Shown: in pieces, positions 47,696 to 57,172 of the stretch
Position numbering within the stretch: position 1 is the stretch's first letter
How the letters are laid out: each line of letters opens with the position of its first letter
Assembly: GCF_019175285.1 (NCBI RefSeq)
Contig: NC_056527.1
Span: 111,424,389 to 111,488,388 of the forward strand
DNA length: 64,000 nt
Source of the DNA: Sceloporus undulatus
Lineage: Eukaryota > Chordata > Lepidosauria > Squamata > Phrynosomatidae
Reading direction: 5' to 3'
Notes under the pieces: generated by a model
What the model was told of the DNA's origin: nothing
Database searches by the model: none
The model's input: only the letters and a program-made list of their open reading frames with translations
Program-made: the position numbers and the translations under genes

Positions 47696-49377
47696 ATGTT
47701 TCTGCTGTACTATCTGGATGAACGAGGAGACAGGGTCTATACCCTCAAGGTAAGTCTTATACCATCACCACCATCCTACTATTATTAGGTCATTCTCTGT
47801 ATTAAATCGCTTCTATGGCTGCATCTGCACTGCAGAAATAATCCAATTTGACTCCACTCCAGTGCTATGGAATTAAAAAAAAATACATTAACTGCCTTTA
47901 CATCAACCCCATCTGCCTCCAAAGCAATGTAATTTACAAATGCATATACACAATACATAAACAAAATAATAAAAAATGCACATATTACCAAATGGCTTCC
48001 TCTTCCCCTTCTGCTGGTTTAATTTGGCATCCTAAAATTATTTCCTTCTGAATTTAATATTAGTTCCCTACTTCTTGCAGATGATCTTATTAATTAATGT
48101 ATTCTCTGTTCCTGGTCCTATAAATTTCTTGTTCACATAGTTTTCTAAATTGAGGATTGTTGTTTCACACCCCCCCCCCCCATTTGTCTTTCCAAAAGTG
48201 TTATTTTAGTCCAGGTTGGGTATGAATCTGATGTCTGAATTTATTTCCACTTTGAGCAAGTCACACTCTCTCAGCCTCAGGGAAAGGCAGTGGGAAACCT
48301 CTTCTGAACAGATCTTGCCAAGAAAACCCCATAATAGGGGGTTGGAAAGGACTTGAAGGCACACAACAACAAGGTTTCCTGGCATTCCTAGCCTTCCTTA
48401 CCCTAGATATATTGGATTTGGTCCACTGTTCATATTGTTTTCTAACTTTCTCTAATCCTGTTGCACCTACATTTCAGTGCATTCAGAATTGTCCTCCACT
48501 GTTATTTCTTTTAGCAACTTTCTTTGGGTCAGAAATAAAAATTAAAAAAAACCAGCCATGGAGCCCTTGAACTTGGACTGATCTTCTATCCAGAATTTAA
48601 CATTGGAACGTATTCAATTTCAGTGGTTGCATCTGCACTGCAGAAATAGTCCAGTTTGATACCATTTAACTGCCATGGCTCAGTGCTATGGAATTCTGGA
48701 GATTGCAGTTTCTTGTGGCACCAGAGCTCTTTCACAGGGAAGGCTAAATGTCTCACAAAACTTCAATCCCCAGAATTTTCTATCTACCGTGACACTTTGG
48801 TTTTCTGTATGGATGCATGTTTATGTGTAGTGGAGGCAGAGATATTATAAAGTGGAACATTTTATTTAAATACTTATATCCTTCATATCATGTCAAGGAA
48901 GCATACAATAAAATCTGGTCAACTAATCTTCTATAAACAGTGATAGACAATTTAAACATAAATATATATTAAGCAATTAGAAATTAAAACAGTTAAAATC
49001 AGTTAATACAATTGGCGGTTGTTGTGTGCCTTCAAGTTGTTTCCAGCTTGTGGGGACCCTAAGGTGAACGTATTATGGGGTTTTCTTGGCAAGATTTGTT
49101 CAGAGGAGGTTTGCCATTATAAACAATTTAAATCTGACACATTTGCAGATTTGGAATATATGGTTTTTTGAGCTAGTGCATAGTCTTGCTAGGATTGTAA
49201 TTTGCTTATTCTGCCTTTGTCTCCTCTGCTTTGCAGAAGGTGGATCCCTCTGGCCAGCCGACATGTTCAGCTCATCCGGCCCGCTTCTCCCCAGATGACA
49301 AATATTCCCGACACAGGATCACCATCAAGAAACGCTTTGGTGTCCTGATGACCCAGCATCCTCCGCCTGTTGTGTAA
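47696..49377 (+). CDS. NOP10: NOP10, H/ACA ribonucleoprotein subunit 3
   Basis: Two coding exons, 47696-47749 (18 codons, to a GTAAGT donor) and 49237-49377 (46 codons plus TAA), give 64 residues, exactly the human length. NOP10 is the small scaffold protein of H/ACA snoRNPs and of telomerase RNP. It bridges dyskerin with NHP2 and GAR1 in nucleoli and Cajal bodies for rRNA and snRNA pseudouridylation. The N-terminal zinc-ribbon-like strand is [14 protein letters not shown]. The near-invariant C-terminal helix region is [18 protein letters not shown] followed by ITIKKRF. The start codon was chosen by alignment to the known N terminus MFLQYYLNEQGDRVYTL, and -3 is G. The reading frame is also open for some 250 bases upstream (from 47444), which I treat as chance. 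The intron (47750-49236) holds partial foldback elements, a SINE piece and L2-tail-like sequence. Confidence 0.97.
47817..47878. mobile_element. Foldback MITE, left arm (NOP10 intron)
   Basis: GGCTGCATCTGCACTGCAG and AAATAATCCAATTTGACTCC; truncated after GTGCTATGGAATT. Confidence 0.75.
48250..48375 (+). repeat. tRNA-derived SINE, 3' half (NOP10 intron)
   Basis: GAGCAAGTCACACTCTCTCA to GGACTTGAAGGCACACAACA. Confidence 0.8.
48624..48782. mobile_element. Foldback MITE, partial (NOP10 intron)
   Basis: GGTTGCATCTGCACTGCAG left end and GGCACCAGAGCTCTTTCACA centre; the right arm stops after CCCCAGAATTTTCTATC. Confidence 0.8.
48845..49120 (-). repeat. LINE tail-like A/T-rich sequence followed by an antisense SINE fragment (NOP10 intron)
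   Basis: The first part resembles a reversed L2-type tail. 49018-49118 (GTTGTTGTGTGCCTTCAAGT to GAGGAGGTTTGCCATT) is the reversed SINE 3' third. Confidence 0.6.
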
Positions 49378-49665
49378 AACCGTGAACCTTTCATGCCAGC
49401 TGGAACCTTTGCAGCCTATCAAGACGAGATAAGGTTCTTCCAAAGCAACCTTGAAGAAGCTGACACAGGAAACAACAGATAACGCTTTCTGCATTCCACT
49501 GTGCCCCTAGGACTTTTATAGAGTTCCACTATTGGCGTTTTGAAACTCAGCTTCATTCTCATGATAGTGTATGGAAACAACAGGACACATGTGCATTCTG
49601 CTTGAATTCTTTCTATTGCATCTCTCTGTGTGATTTTGAAAATAAAATGAATTCTTCCATTGCTT
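49378..49665 (+). other. NOP10: NOP10 3' UTR with AATAAA
   Basis: An AATAAA polyadenylation signal at 49641-49646, some 265 bases after the stop, gives a compact 3' UTR. No repeat interrupts it. Confidence 0.75.
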
Positions 49666-49799
49666 TTCTTTCATATATGATTGCTTTCAATACTCTCAGG
49701 CGTTCAGAAACCTACAGAAACTTACCAGTTTCTTCCCACCTCATCATGGCTGTGCTTCTCAAGGTCCCAATTTTTGTGATGGTAGCTATGTAAGTCTCT

Positions 49800-50030
49800 T
49801 ACAGCAAACATGGCGGAATTCAGAGATATAGCCATGTTAGTCTGTAGAATCAGTATGTAGAGATCTTGTAACAGCTTTGAGATGAACTGAAAGAAAGAAG
49901 TTGGCAGCATCAGCTTTCGTAAACTTAAGTCAAACATGGCAGTGAATCTTGTGGCTCCTTCAAGGCTAGCAAATTTTATTTGGCTTAAGCTTTTGTGACT
50001 TAGCCCACTTCACTGGATGATGCATAGAAA
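49800..50030. repeat. Unclassified interspersed repeat
   Basis: ATAGCCATGTTAGTCTGTAG, GAACTGAAAGAAAGAAGTTG and TTTGTGACTTAGCCCACTTC, then ATGATGCAT, form a recurring pattern shared with 20255-20345 and 60445-60525. I cannot name the family. Confidence 0.5.
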
Positions 50031-50809
50031 ACTGCCTTAGTCAACAGAGTCATTTTCATATAATTCAGAAATAATGAGTGTGATAGCTTCACCAAATTCA
50101 CTTTAGAATCAATTTAGAATAACCTTTTGAAAGGCTAGTGTTACTTAAGCAATACACAAAGGATGGGTTCTGTGCATTATTCCAAATATATGTGTGGGAG
50201 AGGGCATGACTTCTTTGTCCCAACATGTGAAGAAGAAAACAGTGGCACTCACAAGTCATGGAAAAAGAGCACAAAGCCTTTCTTATCCTCTGTTCCTTTT
50301 AAGCAAGTCATTTCCTTTTTCAAAGGCAATATGTAGCTGATTCAATTTGCACTGGAAGAAAGCAATTACTTCAACAAAAGAACAACAAATAAGCATTCTT
50401 TCTGGCATGTCAGAATAATATCACGAAACAGTGGGTGGGCATGCTAGAGCCTTGATTCAGTGGCTTATCTTTCTTGTCTAGGCTAGGCCTGCATATCTTG
50501 TGACCTACTGGGTGGAGTGGTGCTCATCTGCCATGTGCTGGGCCCTTTCACAACCTTGATAAACAGTGCTGCTGTCTTCTCTTTGCCAAATGACTTTAAT
50601 TGCCAATACTATGTCACATGAGGAGACCAGACATTTTTGTTTAAAAATGCATCTTGGGGGTGGTGGTGGTGGCAAGCAGAAAGCTTCAACGCCAATGTGT
50701 GCAAGCAACAATGCATCCACATTTGCCTCTGGAGGGCTTCATAACGGACTGTTGTGGTTCCTGTAGTCTCTGGCACGTAAAGAAGTGATGCCTGCATTAT
50801 ATCCAAAAT
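50031..50809. other. No gene recognised
   Basis: Nothing supportable; one (GGT)n-like patch at about 50657-50672. Confidence 0.45.
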
Positions 50810-51007
50810 CAGGGTGGCCAGGCATCTTCCTTTTCCAGGGCATGTCCTACATTTCAACCTTCTGTCCAGGAGAAATTTCAAAATGTCCTCCATTTTGAAC
50901 ACGACTAAGAAGCATGAATTTATATTTCTATGAGTGTTTTTAACTTTAATGTCCTATGTTTTCTGGTGCCTTGTCGTCCTTTGTGGTTATGACATCTGGT
51001 CACTCTG
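50810..51007. mobile_element. Second copy of the CAGGGTGRCCAG-ended DNA transposon
   Basis: CAGGGTGGCCAGGCATCTTC at the left and GACATCTGGTCACTCTG at the right. The body shares AAATGTCCTCCATTTTGA with the copy at 46778 but has no 60-bp amplification. Confidence 0.7.
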
Positions 51008-51349
51008 ACTACCTCTCTGTTAATTGTGTTGATGAGCTGCTCTCCTTCACTGTTTACTGTTCCTTCATTGTTTGCTATATGTATTAAACCATTTCTGTGA
51101 TTGTGACACTCAGGTCTTGAGCGGTCTTCAAAAGGCATGTTTTTCTGTCCCTCTTCATACCTTACACTGTAGTATGTGGCATTCAGTGGCATACCACTGC
51201 CAATGGTGTTTTTTGGGGGAAATAAGTTTCAGTTTGAGATATGGTAATGGAGGAGGGTGCTGAGGATACTGTGGATGGCCAAAAAAAATAAACAAATGGG
51301 CTTTGGAACAGATCAAGCCTGAACCTTTCCCTAGATGCCAGAATGCCTA

Positions 51350-51714
51350 AGGGGCTGTATAGAACAGCTCTAAGGGGTGGCCTGCAGCCGCACCTCTGCG
51401 CCAGATCGGGGCAGTGGCCCCGATCTCACCTTTCCGCATCACAAAAACAAACCACAAAAAGTGGCTCCTTTTTGTGCTGTGCAAAGGGCACCATAGCTGC
51501 CAGTGCCCCAGCTTTTCGGCACTTCTTTGNNNNNNNNNNGTGCTGCATCATCTAGACACAGCGCCAGAGGAGCGCCATGATGCTGCCTGCCCGCTGTGTG
51601 GTGCGGTGTGTGGTGTTACGCCAGCCTGGGGTCAGAATTGGGTGTGCGTCATGTGGATGTCATGCCCTGACTCCACCATCAGGCTGGCCTTAATGGCCAG
51701 TCTGCACAGCCCTA
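51350..51714. mobile_element. GC-rich foldback element containing the assembly gap
   Basis: GGGGCTGTATAGAACAGCTC at the left and the reversed right end GGGCTGTGCAGACTGGCC are loosely inverted. An internal perfect hairpin GATCGGGGC-AGTG-GCCCCGATC lies near 51405-51426. The 10-N gap (51530-51539) is near its centre. Confidence 0.5.
51530..51539. other. Assembly gap, 10 N
   Basis: Ten N characters; the real gap length is unknown. Confidence 1.
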
Positions 51715-51734
51715 AATTGAGGCTGATGTCCTTT

Positions 51735-51962
51735 GATTATGAAAAGGCACGATTCATTAGAAAACAATGATGCTGGGAAAGCTAGAGGGCAGTAGGAGAG
51801 GAAGGTCACACGCCAGATGGTTAGAGTCAATCAGGGAGGCCATGGAGGTCTAAATCTACAGGATCTAAGCAAGTAGTGGAGGACAGGGAATCCTGAAGAT
51901 GTCTCATCCACAGGGTCACCATGAGTCGAGGTTGACTCGAAGGCAGTCAACAATAACAAAGA
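51735..51962 (+). mobile_element. RTE/BovB LINE 3' end
   Basis: ACAATGATGCTGGGAAAGCT and GGTCACACGCCAGATGG, then CATGAGTCGAGGTTGACTCG followed by AAGGCAGTCAACAATAACAA, match the other RTE/BovB tail in the window. Confidence 0.8.
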
Positions 51963-52559
51963 TGGTTAGTCACTTGCTCTAGTTAATGCGTCTTTCAGGT
52001 TCTTGGCTACCAGGCAAATGTTGGAACCAGAGAGGAGGTTAAGATAGCTGTTTCATTATAAATTCTATATTTTGTCATTAGTACCTCCTCTTTCATTTCC
52101 GCATTGGCTCATGTTTATGACTGTCCTGAGCCCAAGGATAGCTCTTTAAAACACCTCCTTGTTCACATCTTGCCAATGAAACCACAATAGATGTGTTGAA
52201 GCCAATAAAAAGGCAATAAACAAGCTGCTGCTGTTTGGTTTTGTGATGTGGAGGACACCCATGGCAACTTTGTAGTTCCTAATTAAGCACCTAACCAGTT
52301 TTTTCATGCTGTTCAGAAAAACGGTTTTGCTGGAGACATGTATCTTCCAGCGACATGAATCCTCATGACATGCTAGGAGATGAATTCCTCATAGAGCTGA
52401 TATGCATGATTCATTGGCCATGGGATGTAGGAGTCACCACAGCTAAGGTTTGTTTTCATTGGTGATACATGAATAGGCTGGAAAGCTGCATAGAAATGTT
52501 GTGTGGGTTAGCTAACATCCTCACCAAATTTGGTTTAAAGTCAGGGGGCAGTGTGATTG

Positions 52560-53212
52560 TTGTTGTTATCCACCCTCGAGTTGATCTTGACCCATGGCGA
52601 CCCTGTGGATGAAACATCTCCAAGATTCCCTGTCCTCCAGTGCTCTGCTCAGTTCTTGCAAATTCATAGCTGTGACCTTTTTTATAGAGTCCATCCATCT
52701 AGTATGCAACCTTTCCCTCCACCTTTCCTAGCATAACTGTTTTCTCCAGTGAATCATGCTTTCTTATGATGTGGCCAAAATATGACAGCCTTAGTCTAGC
52801 TATCTCAGTTTCCAGAGAGATTTCTGGTTTGATCTCTTTTAGGACCCATTTGTTTGACTTCTTGTCTGTCCATGGTATCCTCAGCAATCTTCTCCAGCAT
52901 CACATTTCAGTTGAATTGATTTTCTTCCTATCCACTTTCCTAACTGTCCAGTTCTCACATCCATACATTGTAATATGTAATAGTAATGGCTTGTATGATT
53001 CTAACTTTTATGCTCAGTTGTATATTTCACATTTTAGGGTCTTTTCTAGTTTTCATAGCTGCCCTCCCCATTCTTAGTCTTCTTATGATTTCTTGACTGC
53101 AGTCCTTGCTCTGATCAATATTTGATCCCAGGTATGAGAATTTGTTCACTATGTCTATTAGCTCATTGTATAGGTTGAATTTGTGTAAATTCTCCAATGT
53201 CATTATTTTTGG
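52560..53212 (-). mobile_element. RTE/BovB LINE, 3' part of ORF2, antisense
   Basis: Minus frames read ELIDIVNKFSYLGSNIDQSK, CSQEIIRRLRMGRAAM, KWVLKEIKPEISLETEIARL and LRLSYFGHIIRKHDSLEKTV, then the 3' end CAACTCGAGGGTGGATAAC. Several frame breaks. Its 5' side stops at a foldback MITE. Confidence 0.85.
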
Positions 53213-53400
53213 TTCAAAACACACTGCAGAAATAATCCAGGTTGGGACTGCTTTAACTGCCCAAGCTCAGTCCTAGGGAACTGTAGTTTAGCTTTTTCTA
53301 TCAGAGAGCTCTGGTGTCACAATAAACTACAATCCCCAGTATTCTCTAACACAGTTAAAGCGGTCTCAAACTGGGTTATTTCTTCAGTGTGTTTTGGATC
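53213..53400. mobile_element. Foldback MITE
   Basis: TTCAAAACACACTGCAG is mirrored by TTCAGTGTGTTTTGGATC. The right arm has ACTACAATCCCCAGTATTC. Confidence 0.88.
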
Positions 53401-54250
53401 TTAGTTTGCTGACAAAATGCAAGCAGGGAGGGGGACAATCTAGCCATTATAGGAAAATGGAATATAAATGTGAGGAAATAACCCAAGCCTGGTTCTATTC
53501 ACATTTCAGCTACTTTTTAAAACACAGGATGTGGTTCTTCACTGCATGTTCAGAGGCGCCTTCCTTTCTGGTATAACTGATAGCCTTTGCATTTTCCCTA
53601 AATAAATGTTCTCATAATTTTCCTACCAAAGAAGGTCTCCCTCCCCACATAACCACTTTTTCCTTTATTGTGCAAAAAAGTAGCTGACCATTTCAGGCTA
53701 AGAACTACAAAAAGAGGAACACCTCCCAAAGAAACCCACATCTATATTCTGTACATTTCCACAGACTACAATATTGCAATGTGGATTTCTGCTTTTAAAG
53801 TGACTTGGTTGCTTCGGTTTTTATATCTGTATGGCTACGCTGCACGGTTGAAACAAGTAAATTCTATTAAACTTAGGAATCCCGAGTCACTTGAAATTGA
53901 AATGTGCTTTAGGGCCAAAAAAGAAATAAAGAGTTTTGACGTGAACCCATTGCTGAAGAGTTTGCCAGAAGCCACACAATAAATTCGTTTAAATGGAATT
54001 GCTATCTCCCCCTTTTTTGTCTCTGTGTTTATGCTGATTGTGAAGTAGATTGCATTGAAACCAATAAAGATTATTTTTTAAAAAATGAATTTATTTAAAT
54101 GGCACAATCTACTCTGAAGGAAGTCCCCACCCAGTGAGTTCAAAATGGCTCACTCCAGTACAGTACAAAACAGTAGCCTCACTGGCTGGCTGCTGTCCTA
54201 AAACCTTTGGCTTATTCAATGACTACATTTTCCTCTTCCGATAAAGACCA
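53401..54250. other. No gene; contains one partial unit of a local repeat (53815-53890)
   Basis: TTTTATATCTGTATGGCTAC and AAATTCTATTAAACTTAGGA recur at 54664-54730 and 55339-55395. Confidence 0.5.
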
Positions 54251-54251
54251 G

Positions 54252-54468
54252 GGGTGCTTCTACACTGTAAAAGTAATGCAGTTTGACACCACTTTTGGTA
54301 GCTCCATCCTAAGAAAACCTGGGAATTGTAGTTTTGTGAGGTCTTTAACCTTCTCTGCCTATGAGTAATAGTGCCTCACCAAACTACAGATCCCAGGAAT
54401 CTGTAGACTGGAGCCCTGACAGTTAAAGTGGTGTCAAACTGGATTATTTCCACACTGTAGATGCACCC
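54252..54468. mobile_element. Foldback MITE with GGGTGC ends
   Basis: GGGTGCTTCTACACTGTAAA is mirrored by CCACACTGTAGATGCACCC. Confidence 0.9.
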
Positions 54469-54518
54469 TTGGTTATTAAATTACTGCATTTCTCTGACAG
54501 TAAAGGCCAAGTTCTACA

Positions 54519-54559
<41 letters not shown>

Positions 54560-54758
54560 TATATATGTGTTACTATTATTGTTTGTTATTACTGTGATGT
54601 TGTTATTATTATTATTATGTGTGCCTTCAACTGGCCTATGGACTCCTACACTAAAGACCAAGTTTTTATATCTGTATGGTTGACTATGTTGCATGGTTGA
54701 TAAAATTAAATTCTATCAAATGTAGGATTCCTTGATTAGCTGTATGTAGAATTTCATT

Positions 54759-55133
54759 GGTCCAAAACACACTGCAGAAATAATCCAGCAGGGATGTAGC
54801 TAGGATTTTAGGAAGGGGGGGGGTCCAGACTAAGTGCCACAATGGGGCTTGGGTGCAGCAGCACAGCAGCACACACCATTCATTTTTCTAATGGAAGGGG
54901 GGGGTCCGGACCCCAAGAACCCCCCCCCCCTTGGCTACATCCCTGAATCCAGTTTGAGAATGCTTTAACTGCCCTGGACTCAATGCTAGGGAATGCTGGG
55001 AATTGTAGTTTGTTGTGGCACCAGAGCAGAGAAGGCTAAATGCCTCACAAAAACCACAGTTCCCAGAATCCCCCAGCATTAAGCCAGGGCAGCTGAAGCG
55101 GTCTCAAACTGGGTTATTTCTGTGTTTAGATCT
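54759..55133. mobile_element. Foldback MITE interrupted by another transposon
   Basis: GGTCCAAAACACACTGCAG left end and AAACTGGGTTATTTCTGTG right end, split at AATAATCCAG by the element at 54789-54945. Confidence 0.88.
54789..54945. mobile_element. 157-bp CAGGGATGTAGC-ended transposon nested in the MITE
   Basis: CAGGGATGTAGCTAGG is mirrored by CCTTGGCTACATCCCTG, with G-run and C-run arms. AATCCAG is duplicated directly on both sides (54782-54788 and 54946-54952). Confidence 0.85.
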
Positions 55134-55447
55134 GTATTTTTCTTATACTAAAGACCAAGTTCCACAACCACCTATTCCTTTTGTAGCTACATAGTATATA
55201 ACTGTAATTAATATTAACAACTGCTTTGTTGTTATTAGTTATTATTATTATACTGTATATGCCTTCAACTCTCCTATCGACTCATGGAACTTCATTTTTT
55301 ATGTGTATGGGCTTCAGTTTTTATATCCATATTTTATATCTGTATATCTGTGTGCAGCATATGGTTGATACAATCAAATTCTGTTAAACATGGGACTCCT
55401 TCATTTCTCAGGTTTCCTTAAGTACTAACTGCCCCTTCACAACATCA

Positions 55448-55960
55448 GAACTACCTCTCCCGGCAACCCTTGCGCGTCCGCGGCCCCGCCCCTCGATTCT
55501 TTGCCAGCCCTTCTAAAGTTAAAAAAAAAATAGCCTAGCCACAGTAGCCGCTACTTAGCTCTGCGCATGTGCAAACTCAAAAAAAGGGAGGGGGAAGAGA
55601 GAAATGGGGGAGGATGAGGACAAGCGAAAAAAAAAGGAAGAGTTCGGCTCTGGTTCCCTCCGCCCACTTTGGAGCCGGCATTTGAGGTAGCGGCGGCAAC
55701 AGCAGCGACCGCAGCACCAGCGCTAACAGCGGCCACCTCCGCAGAGAGACAGCGAGGGAAAGGAGAAAAAGAAGTGCGCGCGAGACGCTTTTAGAACGTT
55801 GGGGAAATCAGCGTCTGCCCGTCGCGCGCCTCAGGTAAACAAATAACGGCCGGCTCTAAGGGCCGCCTGGACTTTCCCGGGGGCTGCCTGTCAGTCAGGG
55901 GTGGGCGGGGGCAGAGCGAGAGTGAGCGAGGAGAGCGCGCTGCGCATGCGCACTCCCACT
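55448..55960 (+). promoter_or_regulatory. SLC12A6: CpG-rich promoter of SLC12A6
   Basis: This is the only long CpG-dense stretch in the window, with GCGCG clusters, a GC box CCCCGCCCC near 55484, and no TATA box. An extended ZNF143/THAP11-type motif, ACTACCTCTCCCGGCAACCC followed by TTGCG, lies at 55450-55474. It sits about 3.2 kb upstream of the SLC12A6 start codon on the same strand, so it most likely drives that gene. Confidence 0.75.
55560..55834 (+). other. SLC12A6: Probable noncoding first exon of SLC12A6
   Basis: Transcribed GC-rich sequence is inferred to end at CTCAG|GTAAAC (55834/55835), a good splice donor. A short ATG-initiated ORF beginning at about 55603 would be an upstream ORF (starts MGEDEDKRKKK). 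The acceptor of the exon carrying the SLC12A6 ATG is not determined; candidates end near 57940, 57970 and 58031. Confidence 0.45.
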
Positions 55961-56193
55961 CAGTCCCCCATCCTTGCAAGAAGATGCTTTAGGGCAAGGT
56001 TGGATGCAGGCTCACCTGTATCTCCTCCTTCCCTTCCTTTTTTGCCCTTTGGGGACCGTTTTAGTCCCTGGCAGAAGCTGACAGGCTTTTAGGATTGCCC
56101 AGTGTTACATTTTGCTTGGTTGCCTTTGGTCATTGATGCCCAAACTCTGGTCTTAGACCTCAGCTCCCAGAAGCCTTGGCCATCATTGGCCCA

Positions 56194-56377
56194 GTGGTCA
56201 TAGAATCATTGGAAGAGGCCACAAAGGCCATCCAGTCTAACCCCATTCTGCCATGCAGGAACTCACATGCAGGAAGCATCCCTTTGACAGGTGGCCACCC
56301 AGCCTCTGTTGAGAGAATTGCAAAGAAAGAGACCCCATCACTTTTTGAAGCAATGTATTCCACTGTCGAACAGCCAA
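56194..56377 (-). mobile_element. CR1 3' end, antisense
   Basis: TCATAGAATCATTGGAAGAG and CATCCAGTCTAACCCCATTC are the reversed CR1 3' end, meeting an opposite-strand CR1 at 56377. Confidence 0.85.
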
Positions 56378-56752
56378 ATGCTGGAGAAGAGAAGGTTAAG
56401 AGGTGATAGGATAGCCCTGTTTAAATATTTGAAAAGATGTCATATTGAAGAGGGAGCAAGCTTGTTTTCTGCTGCTCCAGAGAACAGGACCCAATGGAGC
56501 AATGGATGCAAGCAACAGCAAAAGAGATTCCACCTGAACATTAGGAGGAACTTCCTGACAGTAAGGGCTGTTTGACAGTGGAACAAACTCCCTCAAAGTG
56601 TGGTGGAGTCTCCTTCCTTGCAGATCTTTAAGCAGAGGCTGGATGGCCATCTGTCGGGGATGCTTTGATTGTGATTTCCTGCATGGCAGAAGGGGGTTGG
56701 ACTGGGTGGCCCTTGGGGTCTCTTCCAACTCCATGATTCTATGAATTTTGCC
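56378..56752 (+). mobile_element. CR1 LINE 3' end
   Basis: GCTGGAGAAGAGAAGGTTAA to CCATGATTCTATGA. It closely matches the CR1 at 2745-3503. Confidence 0.9.
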
Positions 56753-56824
56753 CACCCCATGCAATTTTCTTTCAGTCCCCAGATTTTTAGCATTGTGAAG
56801 AAGTGAGAAAATCACCCACACCTG

Positions 56825-56930
56825 GAACTCTTATTATATTTATTATTATATTTTATGATAACATTTTATTTGCTATGTTTGTATTGCTGAAGAGTGGGGT
56901 ATAAATACAATAAATAAATTCCCTTAGGCC
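56825..56930 (+). mobile_element. LINE 3' tail-like sequence
   Basis: GAAGAGTGGGGTATAAATAC then AATAAATAAATT, an L2-type tail. Confidence 0.5.
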
Positions 56931-56957
56931 CTCTGATGTTGGATGCCTAAGCTGAAT

Positions 56958-57172
56958 AGCCAGCCCTCCGTATCCATGGATTCTTTCGCCACAGACTCAA
57001 GCATCCATGGCTTCAGCATACTGTATTCAAAAATGGCAAAAAGCAAACCTTGATTTTGCCATTTTATATAAGGGACGCCATTTTACTATCCTTTGTATTT
57101 AATGAGACTTGACCATCTACAGAGGTACAGCGCTGGAACCAAACCCCAGCGGATACCAAGGAGCCACTGTAT
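56958..57172. mobile_element. Tigger-like non-autonomous DNA transposon
   Basis: CAGCCCTCCGTATCCATGGA at the left and the reversed right end TACAGTGGCTCCTTGGTATC are inverted, with internal AAGCATCCATGGCTTCAGCA. Confidence 0.7.

Larger units (their letters stand above)
54493..55400. repeat. Diverged local duplication, units 54493-54735 and 55143-55400
   Basis: Shared ordered blocks are TAAAGRCCAAGTTCYACA at the left, a (TTA)n-rich middle with ATGCCTTCAACTSKCCTAT, TTTTATATCTGTAT, and TGGTTGATAMAATYAAATTC at the right. The first unit also holds a (TA)n run (54521-54558). Each unit follows a foldback MITE. Confidence 0.65.
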
